Source: Symmetrospora coprosmae
Taxonomy: Eukaryota > Basidiomycota > Cystobasidiomycetes > Symmetrosporaceae
DNA: 64,000 nt
Reading direction: 5' to 3'
NCBI GenBank assembly: GCA_008802785.1
Contig: VUYT01000009.1
Location: forward strand, 124,001-188,000
The translations under genes were made by a program, and so were the position numbers. Below are positions 55,605 to 64,000 of the stretch, piece by piece. Within the stretch, counting starts at the first letter, position 1; every line of letters begins with the position of its first letter. The notes beneath the pieces are model-generated. The model was not told the origin of the DNA. It ran no database searches and worked only from the letters and a program-made list of their open reading frames with translations.

Positions 55605-56255
55605 GCAGCTCTTTCCGGCTCGCAAGGTGGTGCTGGTGCTAGTACTCCCCGAAGGGTGCGGATGCTGGCTGCGCCACCTTGTCCACGACAGCATCAGTAT
55701 GAAGTCAATCTTGCGGCTGTTTCGCCCTTCTCCTTTGATGTACAGATGCAGTGCGCAGCGCAATAGATGATTATGACACGTTCTGCTGTTCGTTTCGCGC
55801 GTTTGTCGGAAGCTTGGGCCTTCCCGAGCGCGGCTGGAGGACATCCCTCCCGCGGACACCAACACCAGCAGGGGAAGCAGCACGGCTGCCCGACTACGCA
55901 TCACAGCATAGCAGCAGTAGCTTGAGCATCGACCACGGCAACGTCCGGCGCATCAAACGCTCTCCAACGCCGCGCACTCTGCCGGGACTCAACAAAGGGC
56001 GGGCCGTGTTTTGGGCGAAGGAGGGACGCGCGAGTATATACGCGGCACCGGAGGGGCAATTGAAGCACGGCGGAGACAGGCAGCAGCCTCGAATCAAGAT
56101 CAGGATCATCGCACTGCGTCAATCTGCCGGAAGGGCCCACCGACTGGGCTTTTGTGCCTTTCGCCGGCTGTCCAGGCACCCTCTGTACGCGCTCAGGGAC
56201 GCGCGCTCTACTGTACTCCCAGGCTCTCCCCGAAGACCGGGACACATACATAGCG
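55605..56255. promoter_or_regulatory. Upstream region of the RasGAP gene
   Basis: A 651-bp stretch between two same-strand genes. A TATATA element lies at 56035-56040. Minus-strand open frames extending through here are shadows of the RasGAP coding region. No gene supported. Confidence 0.45.
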
Positions 56256-59200
56256 ATGACAGGCGGGCTCAACGTGTCGACAGGACTGCCCGCGACACCG
56301 ACGATGCTGCTCGACCCCGCAATGAGCAGCCCAGGCGGGCCCAGGCTGTCCAAGCCGAACAGAGGCGCCAGCATGAGGTTCGCAAGCGCCGGAGAAGGGG
56401 GAGCGCCAGGCAGCAGCAACAGCGGAGGCGGCAGCGGGAACAGGAGCACAAACAGGTACAGCGTCACGGCGCTGTACTCGATGGCCGCCGAGCAGGACAC
56501 AGAGATTGAGGACGAGCTCGCCAAAGGTGGGTGTTTCCCTCGGGGAGATCACGCGCCCGCTGCAAGAGGGCGAAACGCTTTGGGCGCGTCGTGCATCGCG
56601 CTCAAATGTGGCCAATGGATGCAGGGAAGCTTGCCATCCACATCACAACAGATATTGATCAATCTGTGCTACCCCTTCCTGCTGCTATGGCTGCTGCTTC
56701 CTGACGCGACAACAATACGCGCACACAGCCCAGAAGCGCCTGCGCGAGCTCAAAGCGCGTATATCGAGCCAGTCAAAGAAGAACTTCGTCCTTGAAAGGG
56801 ATGTGCGCTATCTTGACTCGAGAATCGCGCTCCTCATCCAGAATGTGCGTGTACCGCTGTCTAACGTCTGCTGGCCTCGCTCAACGCGCGGCGAGGCTAG
56901 ATATGGTGGCGATCCGGGCCTGACATGGCAAATTCCACAGAGAATGGCTCTGGACGAGCAGGAAGAGGTGCGGGAACATCTCGAGGAGACTCAAGACGGC
57001 GGCGGAATCTACATCGACGACCGGAAACAGCAGGTGCGGCGGCGAGTCTGTCTGGCACCGGTCTGGCAGAGCATAAACTGACCATACCGGATCCGGCAAC
57101 CTCAGCTATACTCCAATCTCTTCTTCCTTCTTCAGTCGGAGCCACGGCATATTGCATCGCTGTGCAGACTCGTCAGCCTGTCCGAAATTGACACGCTACT
57201 GCAGACGGTCATGTTCACGCTGTATGGGAACCAATACGAGTCTAGAGAAGAGCACCTCTTGTTGACAATGTTCCAGGTGAGCGCGCTTTCTCCCACGCGG
57301 ACACGACATCTGTTGAAGTCTGTATTCGCTGGCAGTCCGTTCTGTCGGCACAATTCGAGACGGCGACCGACTTTGGGTCATTGCTGCGCGCCAACACTCC
57401 GGTCTCGCGCATGATGACAACATACACGCGGCGCGGACCAGGGCAGTCGTACCTCAAGTCTGTGCTAGCGGAGCGCATCAACTCGCTGATCGAGCACAAG
57501 GACCTGAACCTCGAGATCAACCCGCTCAAGGTGTACGAGCAAATGATCACGCAGATTGAGGACGAGACGGGCTCGCTGCCCGAAGACATGCCGCGCTCGG
57601 TCGCGCCAGAGGTTGCTGCGGCCAATGCAGACGTGCAGAACATGATTGCACCGCGCCTCACCATGCTCATGGAAATTGCGAAATCCTTCCTCCTGACCAT
57701 CATGGAGAGCCTCGAGACGGTGCCGTACGGCATCCGGTGGATATGCAAGCAGATCCGCAGCTTGACAAAGGTGCGCTCACATGTCCGCGTGTCTCGCAAT
57801 CTATCAGCATCAGCTGACGCGTTCGGCTCTCTCTGGTCAACGAACAGCGCAAATACCCAGAAGCGACAGACTATGCCATTTGCTCGCTCATCGGCGGCTT
57901 CTTCTTCCTCCGCTTCATCAATCCAGCCATCGTCACGCCGCAGGCGTACATGCTCATCGACTCGCTCCCCACCTCTGCCAAGCATCCGCGCCGGACTCTG
58001 ACGCTCATTGCAAAGATGCTGCAGAACCTCGCAAACAAGCCCAGCTATGCCAAGGAGGCGTACATGATGGCGCTCAACCCGTTCGTCGAGCACAACAAGG
58101 CAAGGATCAACGTATTCCTCAACTCGCTATGCGAGGTCGGCGATTTCTACGACACTCTCGAGGTTCGTTATATCCCTGCTTTCATCCAAAGCAACTGGAA
58201 GTCGAGCGTTGGCTGACAGGACCCTCGCTCGCAGATGGACCAATACATGGCTCTGTCCAAGAAGGATCTTCAGATCAACATTACGATGAACGAATTGTAC
58301 AACACGCAATCGCTCTTGACGCAACATATCGATGTGCTGGTGAGTGGTTGCAGGTACCGTATCGTAGATGAGCCAAGAAAGCTGACTCGTACCGCGGATG
58401 TACAGGCCCCACAAGATCGGTCACATCTTCGCATTCTGCTAGACGAGCTCGGCTCGGCCCCGGCGCAGGTACCGCGGAAGGAGAATAAGGCCGTCGAGTT
58501 GCCGCTATACAGCCGCTGGGAGTCACCCATCCAGGACATCACGACGGCCCTCATGGCGGAGAACAACCTTACGCAGAACGACATCCTGTACATGGAGGCC
58601 AAGTCGATCTTTGTGCACATCATGCGGTCCATCCCGCACCTGGCCGAGAAGCGGCCCGTGAACCTGCCCGGGATCGCCGAGCGGGCCGCAACGGCCAAAG
58701 ACGCAATCCTCGTGCGCAAGGGCATCAAAGTCAAGGAAATGCTGCGCGAGCTCGAGGAGCTGCGCCTCGTCGACCGGCGGGACGGGCACAAGCTGCTCGC
58801 GGACGAGGTGGCGGGCGAGCTCGTGCACCTGGGCAACCTGCGCGAGAAAGTGGTGCTCGAGACACGCAGCCTCGAAGCCGTGTACAAGACGATCGGCGAC
58901 CACAACAACTACCTCCGCAGCCAGCTCGAGCAGTACAAAGCGTACCTCCAGAATGTGCGCGCCAACTCGGGCGGGAGCGCGCAGTCTGGAGGGAAGATTG
59001 CGGGCGTGGGCGTCGTCACGGTGAATGGGCAGGAGAAGAAACAGGGCAAGAGCCAGGCGCTCGGGCCGTACAAATTCACGCACGCTCAGTTCGAGAAGGA
59101 CGCCATCATCGTGGAGACGAACGTCCCCGATAACCGGCGGGCGAACATCTTCTTGTGCGTGCTCACGCTCTTTCGCTTCTTGGTGCTGACACGAGAGCTG

Positions 59201-59427
59201 ACCCTGTCCCATCGCTATCCAGCCAAATTTCGTCGCCCACGCCCGGCACGTTCATCATTGCGCTCCACTACAAGGGCCGCGAGAAGGCCATCCTCGAGAT
59301 GGACCTGAAAATTGACGATCTCCTCGAAAAGCGCCAAGAGAACATCACGGCGCTCGACCTCGAGTACGTCAGTTTGGACGTCGACAAGGTCCTCGCGCTG
59401 CTCAACAAGACGTTCCGAAGGAAATAG
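56256..59427 (+). CDS. Ras GTPase-activating protein with RasGAP C-terminal domain
   Basis: Accelerates GTP hydrolysis by Ras; resembles Schizosaccharomyces Gap1/Sar1 and the GAP half of IQGAP. The start [20 protein letters not shown] is at 56256. At least nine exons; clear ones include 56256-56526, 57376-57771 (approx.) and 58415-59154 (approx.). Order: Ser/Gly-rich N-terminus, coiled [40 protein letters not shown], then the GAP domain: [60 protein letters not shown] then [32 protein letters not shown]. The FLRFINPAI motif is diagnostic of RasGAPs, but the usual finger arginine lies in the RANTPVSRM region and was not assigned firmly. The C-terminal domain ([60 protein letters not shown]) matches the RasGAP_C module. 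No IQ motifs or calponin domain, so it is not a full IQGAP. Confidence 0.9.
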
Positions 59428-59800
59428 CGCTCCTGTCCGAAACGCCAACGCTTTCCCTCTCGGATCATATACCCGCTCGTATCGATATGCTCACCGAGCC
59501 GCCAGTTTGTCATCTGTCACCCATCCCAAAGGGCGCCGGTCGTCTCAGCTATCCCCCGTATGTGCACTCTTAGTCACTGTAGTCACCTAATCTAGTACAG
59601 CCGCCGTTCTCATCTTGCATACCGCATACCGGATTAGCCAGGACCATATTTCTGTTGTCGTCTTCTCGTACAGTCTGTCTGTGAGCGCGCAAAGGGAAGT
59701 CGGGAATATCGGAACAGGCGGCACTGTGAGGGCGGCATTCTTGCAGCGCGTTTTCTAGTCCATTACTGCTACACTGTTCGACTTGCCTCTCTAGCTTGCG
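59428..59800. other. Convergent spacer RasGAP / reductase
   Basis: A 373-bp stretch with both 3' flanks. No gene seen. Confidence 0.5.
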
Positions 59801-61216
59801 CTACACCTGCCATCCTGCCTCCTTGTACTCCGACAGACTCTGGCTCATGTCGATGATGGTCTTCTCGAGCGGGATATAGTCGATCTTGAGGATCTTCTTG
59901 CTCTTCGAGCCATCGTACACTATCATCAATATCAAGTAAACAGTGTCAGCAAGTGGAGAGCATTCACGCTTGAGCTGTGATGGGCGATGCAAACGGGCAC
60001 GCACGGTTCTGCTTGACCTCCTTGCCCGCTCCAGGCGTGCCCTTAGGCAGCTTTGGGAACTTGTCCTTGATCTCCTTGTTGTCATTTGCAATGTCGAGAG
60101 CGTCCTGCCACGAGTAGGCCTGGTTGGTGATGGCAAACCTGTTACCGCCGGCCTCTTCAACCGCGATCGCCTGGACGTGCGCCTGGGCGAGGTTCCGGAC
60201 GTCGACTTCGTTGCCTGCTGGTCCTGCGTCGTCACCGGACTTGGTGCCGTCGAGGAAGCCGTACCAGGCTGCAACGGAGGTGTTCAGGCTCTCGGGCTTG
60301 CTCACTTGGTGAGCGATGGGGCCCTATTTGTATTGTTAGCCTCGCCTCTAAACACTGGCCAAGCGAGAATCCCTGCCATAGGCAGTTCAAGCAACTCACA
60401 ATCACGAATGGCGGATTCAGACATACTAGATCGAACGCAGGCTTCTCATCCTCAATGAACTTCCATGCCGCGCGCTCGGCGAGCGTCTTGCTGGCTCGGT
60501 AGGCGTTAGGCTGGTCGACGTCCTTCCCGAGGCGCTCGAGCTCTGCGGGCGAGTTCTCGTTCCAGTCTGCCTCTGTGAACGTGTGGACGGGCTTGATGCG
60601 CGTGTCGAGCACTGCGGCGTACGACGACGTGATGACGACGCGCTTCACGCGGTGGCTGCCGTGCTTCTTGATGCTGTGCAGGACGGACAGCGTCCCGTTC
60701 ACGGCGGGGTTGACGAGGTCCTTGTACGGGTCCTCGGCCTTGAAGTGGAAGGGCGAGGCCGTGTGCAGGACGGCGTCGACACCTTTTACGGCTTTGTCGA
60801 ATCCGCCCTCCTTCTCCAGGTCCTCGACGATGGTCTGAATTTGGGAAGAGCGGAGAGGACAGGCAAGAGCAGTTATGAGCTCCAGCGGGTGACGCTAGCC
60901 TGTAGATCAAGCACACACATAGGTGAAATCGCCTTTGCCCTTGAACTTGTTCACGAGCCAGTCTCCCTTTTCGCTCGACCTGACGGTGCCGCGGACGGTG
61001 TATCCACGGCTGAGCAGCTCCTGGACGACGTGTACCGCAATGTATCCGCTGAGGAGAGATGACAGGGAGAGGAAGGGTGGAAGGAAAGCGTTCACAAGTG
61101 GGTCCGAGGTCAGTCCATGACGACATGCAGTAGCACTCTGCTCTGCGCGGGGATGGTCAGGCCCGCGCGCACCTTGCGCCCGAGACGAGGACGGTTCCTT
61201 GGGTGACAGAGGGCAT
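59801..61216 (-). CDS. GRE2-like NADP-dependent aldehyde/ketone reductase
   Basis: Extended short-chain dehydrogenase related to dihydroflavonol reductase and yeast Gre2 methylglyoxal reductase; cytosolic. Five exons: the first is 61173-61216 (MPSVTQGTVLVSGA), then GYIAVHVVQELLSRGYTVRG from 61048, and the stop is at 59801. The nucleotide-binding loop is VSGASGYIA across intron 1. Other landmarks: TVRSSEKGDWLV, VEDLEKEGGFDKAVKGVDAV with LHTASPFHF, VNPAVNGTLSVLHSIKKHG, RVVITSSYAAVLD (catalytic Ser region), PNAYRASKTLAERAAWKFIE (catalytic Tyr-x3-Lys), FDLVCLNPPFVIGPIAHQ. The C-terminus AYSWQDALDIANDNKEIKDK and DYIPLEKTIIDMSQSLSEYK is typical of the substrate domain. Splicing is needed at every block; no targeting peptide is present. 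The precise substrate is unknown. Confidence 0.9.
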
Positions 61217-62105
61217 GATACGGGGCGTGTCGTTCTTGGATGGCGACTGTGCAATGTACTCGTAAGTGAGGTTGTGGTAGGAAGGAGAGCAGGGAGCCCA
61301 TGGCCATCCGCATCCACCGCCGGCGGGGACTTGCCCCATTTGCCACCCACTCTGGCATGATGAGCGCGGCTCACAACGGCTGCAAGGGCATACCGGTGGC
61401 TGATCTGCACAGGCAGGTGTATGCATGCATACAGGCGTGCAGTCCTCCCTCGGCGTGTTGCGTCTCCGTCTGCTCATCGACCAATTGCCGACCACCTCTT
61501 ACGCTCCTCGCGACTCTCTTTTGCCCACTCGCAGGTTGCCTTCGCTCGCTCGTCACCAGCATCTGACGAAAAGCAGGAACAACGTCCAGCAAGCCAGCAG
61601 CAACACCTTCATAGCAGCTCCACCAGCGTGAGTCGTCCTTCTCCCGTCATCCCCCTTCAGTCCGCCCCTACGCGGCCTGCCCGCAATTGCGCCTTCCGCC
61701 GTGAAAAGCCAGTTCCAGTCAGCACCCCACCCCACTCAGCAGATTCGCGACCTCGAGCAGGATGCCTGGCGCACGTCCATCGGACTCGTCCCACGCCGCA
61801 TCTGCTTCGCAAAGAGGTCCCCAGCGCGTGGTGCGGGGTGCGGGTTCGCCCGTCTCGTCTGTCCCATGCGCTGGCTCGGATGAATCACTGCAAGAATATG
61901 CACACACACACCTCCTAGTTTGAAGCTTTCACGAAGACGCCCCAGCTGCGTCGACCAAACACTTGAATGACTGCTATAGAATGCGAGGCATATTGCCCAT
62001 CCGTGTCGAGGACCCGTGTGCTGACACTGGTCTTCAGTCCCCCGCCTGCGTCTACTCCGAACCAGAAACCGCAGACTCTGAAGACATACACACAAGCCGT
62101 CATCG
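61217..62105. promoter_or_regulatory. Divergent 889-bp region reductase / DPH6
   Basis: It carries the promoters of two genes that point apart. Small open frames on both strands (up to about 168 codons, overlapping) lack domain features. A TGCATGCATACAGGC-type stretch lies near 61422-61437. No RNA gene found. Confidence 0.45.
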
Positions 62106-64000
62106 ATGAAGACGGTCGCACTGCTGTCAGGCGGCAAGGATAGCTGCTTTAATCTGTGCCACTGCGTTGCACAAGGGCATGAAGTCGTAGCTCTAGCAAG
62201 CCTAGGTCCGGATGGCGGCAAAGGTGCGCCGCAGCCGGGCACCTCTTTCGCCTACCTACTTGTACCCCTAGTCCATTCTCATGCAACCCTGTTCTCCTCC
62301 CTTGCGTCCTGTCCGTCCCACTCTGGCTCCCCCGCTTTGCTTCTGCACCACAGAGGAAATCGACTCGTACCTATATCAGACGGTCGGGCAGGATGGTCTA
62401 CACTTTATCGCGCAGGCCATAGAACTGCCCCTCTTTCGACGCACCATTATGGGCACAGCAGTCGACCAGGCGGCCGACTACGCCGCATCGAGCTCGGCGG
62501 CGCGGTTGAAGGGCGCCGTAGAGGGCGACGAGACGGAAGACCTGTATCTGCTCCTGCAGGACGTGCTGGTGAGGCGCATTCACCCCTCCATCACATTCTC
62601 GTGCTGCCGCTGACGTCCCGTCGTGTTGATGTCTCGCGTGCAGGCAGCCCACCCAGACGTGAAAGGCGTATCCGTCGGTGCCATCCTCTCAAACTACCAG
62701 CGCGTGCGCGTCGAGCACGTCTGTGCCCGACTCGGCCTCCAATCCCTGGCCTACCTGTGGCAGTACGACCAGTCGCAGCTTCTGGAAGACATGCACGCCG
62801 CGGGGATGGAGTGCATCATCATCAAGGTCGCGGGCGCGGGGCTGGGCGTCCGGCATCTGGGGCAGAACGTCTGCGGGGACGAGATGAGGGAGACGCTCGC
62901 GATGCTGGTGCGTGCGACTCCATACAATCGAGTTGACGGCGAGGACGCTCGACTGACTGGGGAGAGGAGGGCTGCGACAGAACGCAAAATGGGGCACGCA
63001 TCCCGCGGGCGAAGGCGGCGAATACGAGACATTCACAATCGACTGCCCGCTCTTCAAGAAGCGCATAAATCTGTGGGTAATCTGCGTTTTCTCCCTCTCT
63101 TCCCGCCCAGTCGCCTCCATCCGCTGACGCAGGAACGCCCTGGCTTGCGTCATGTCAGTACTCACACAGAGGCAGTCCTGCTGTCGTCAGGCGACTCGCG
63201 CGACGACATCGGGACCGTCGCTTACTTGCGCTTGAAAGGCGCCGAGCTCGTGCCGAAGCCAGAAGGGGCAGGGCAGCTCACAGCGGGACAGATACCGATG
63301 CCGGACCTGCTCGATGCGGAGGCCGAGCGGATAGCCCGGGCCCTGCAGGCGGGTGACACTGCGTGTAGGGTTGGGAAAGAGCATAATTCTGCTGCGCTGC
63401 GAGTGGAGGACGGTGCCGAGACGGCAGAGGAGCAAGACGAGCCTTCGCATACAAATGCATCGGGTGATTGGGTTGCAGTCGGCCGTGTCGCTTGCAGGGC
63501 AGAGAGCTTGGAAGACGAAGTGCGGGCCTGCTTCAAGATGTTACAGGGTGAGCTCACACGCCATTGCAAAAGCCGAGGAAGGCCCTGCTGAGCCACCCTA
63601 TGGTATCCTAGACCGGCTGGCCGTCCACGGCCTCGACCTGACCTCCGTTGCACACATCAACCTCTACCTCTCGTCCATGTCCCTCTTCCCCTCCGTCAAC
63701 GCCGTCTACAACACCTTTTTCGGCCCCTCCCCGCCGACGCGCGCATGCGTCTCGGTGCTCCTGCCTCCTGGCCAGCGCATGCGGATGGACGTCCTGGCGC
63801 ACAAGGCCTCTTCGCGCTTCCAGCCAGGCACGCTGCAGAATCAGCGAAGCGCGCTGCATGTCCGCGGACTAAGCTACTGGGCGCCCGCGAACATCGGGCC
63901 GTACTCGCAGGCCATGCGCGCGGGGGAGCGCCTCCTCGTCGCGGGGCAGATTGGCCTGCGCCCGTCCGACCTCACCCTCGTCTCCTCCGCCGACTCCCTA
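62106..64000 (+). CDS. DPH6: Diphthine-ammonia ligase with fused RidA-like domains, 3' end outside window
   Basis: Catalyses the last amidation step of diphthamide on elongation factor 2. Exons 62106-62223, 62354-62568, 62644-62907, 62981-63072 and 63159-63547, then a continuing exon from 63573 to the window end. N-terminal ATP-pyrophosphatase domain: MKTVALLSGGKDSCFNLCHC (PP-loop SGGKDS), EEIDSYLYQTVGQDGLHFIA, DVKGVSVGAILSNYQRVRVE, LGLQSLAYLWQYDQSQLLED, LGVRHLGQN, NAKWGTHPAGEGGEYETFTI with DCPLFKKRI. The linker region is acidic. From about residue 340 come RidA/YjgF-like sequences: ILDRLAVHGLDLTSVAHINL, SLFPSVNAVYNTFFGPSPPT, RACVSVLLPPGQRMRMDV, and a second start SYWAPANIGPYSQAMRAGER, as in yeast YLR143W and fungal orthologs. 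The join at 63548-63572 is odd: only a 25-nt excision or a one-base change keeps frame. Confidence 0.9.

Noticed and set aside
1-64000. Transposable elements, retroelements, CRISPR arrays, rRNA genes
   Set aside because: No reverse transcriptase, integrase or transposase motifs, no long terminal or inverted repeats, no spaced direct repeats and no rRNA-like sequence were noticed on either strand.

Overview
The window is nuclear DNA of a basidiomycete fungus. The evidence is a GC-rich sequence, genes split by many short GT-AG introns (mostly 50-100 nt, with CTGAC/CTGAT branch sites just before the acceptor), two-sided gene packing, and typical fungal families: a Clp1-like clamp/dikaryon regulator, Sec2-type Rab exchange factor, VTC1, MED7, a GRE2-like reductase and wall-sensor-like membrane proteins. 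A GC-rich Ustilaginomycotina or Pucciniomycotina lineage is likely, but I cannot name the species. Exon models were built by hand from reading frame, splice signals and family motifs. Where a total coding length is given, the exon lengths sum to a multiple of three.

Layout. 1-8140, minus strand: a secreted cyclase-fold hydrolase (cut by the window start), a single-pass Ser/Thr-rich membrane protein, and VPS39/VAM6. OXA1 (8245-10134, plus) is divergent from VPS39 across about 100 bp. 10605-14209, minus: two tandem paralogs of an unrecognised family. 15056-20427, minus: an L-arabinokinase-N-like glycosyltransferase-fold protein with a 10-nt microexon, then a second sensor-like membrane protein. 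20428-23508: a 3.1-kb stretch with no gene I can support, leading into a Clp1-like gene (23509-25593, plus). 25913-28416: an F-box/LRR-like gene with an internal duplication. 28823-33394, minus: SEC2-like, divergent from MED7 (33730-35089, plus). 35412-36516, minus: PHS1-type 3-hydroxyacyl-CoA dehydratase, divergent from a 1812-residue C2H2 protein (37337-43004, plus) with acidic repeats. 43265-45454, minus: VTC1 and an unknown protein. 46036-48079, plus: a second F-box-like gene. 48276-53153, minus: a GH47 alpha-mannosidase and a secreted Thr/Val-rich protein. 54700-55604, plus: a small secreted cysteine-rich protein. 56256-59427, plus: a RasGAP. 59801-61216, minus: a GRE2-like reductase. 62106-64000, plus: DPH6, cut by the window end.

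Most genes are housekeeping: endolysosomal tethering (VPS39), vesicle traffic (SEC2), mitochondrial insertion (OXA1), very-long-chain fatty acids (PHS1), polyphosphate/vacuole (VTC1), Mediator (MED7), diphthamide (DPH6), N-glycan trimming (GH47) and Ras signalling (RasGAP). The less ordinary parts are the Clp1-like gene with its large upstream region, the tandem orphan pair, the zinc-finger protein with repeated acidic AFDLDAQ-type modules, the microexon gene and the secreted cysteine-rich protein. I saw no transposon, retroelement, CRISPR array, rRNA or convincing tRNA.
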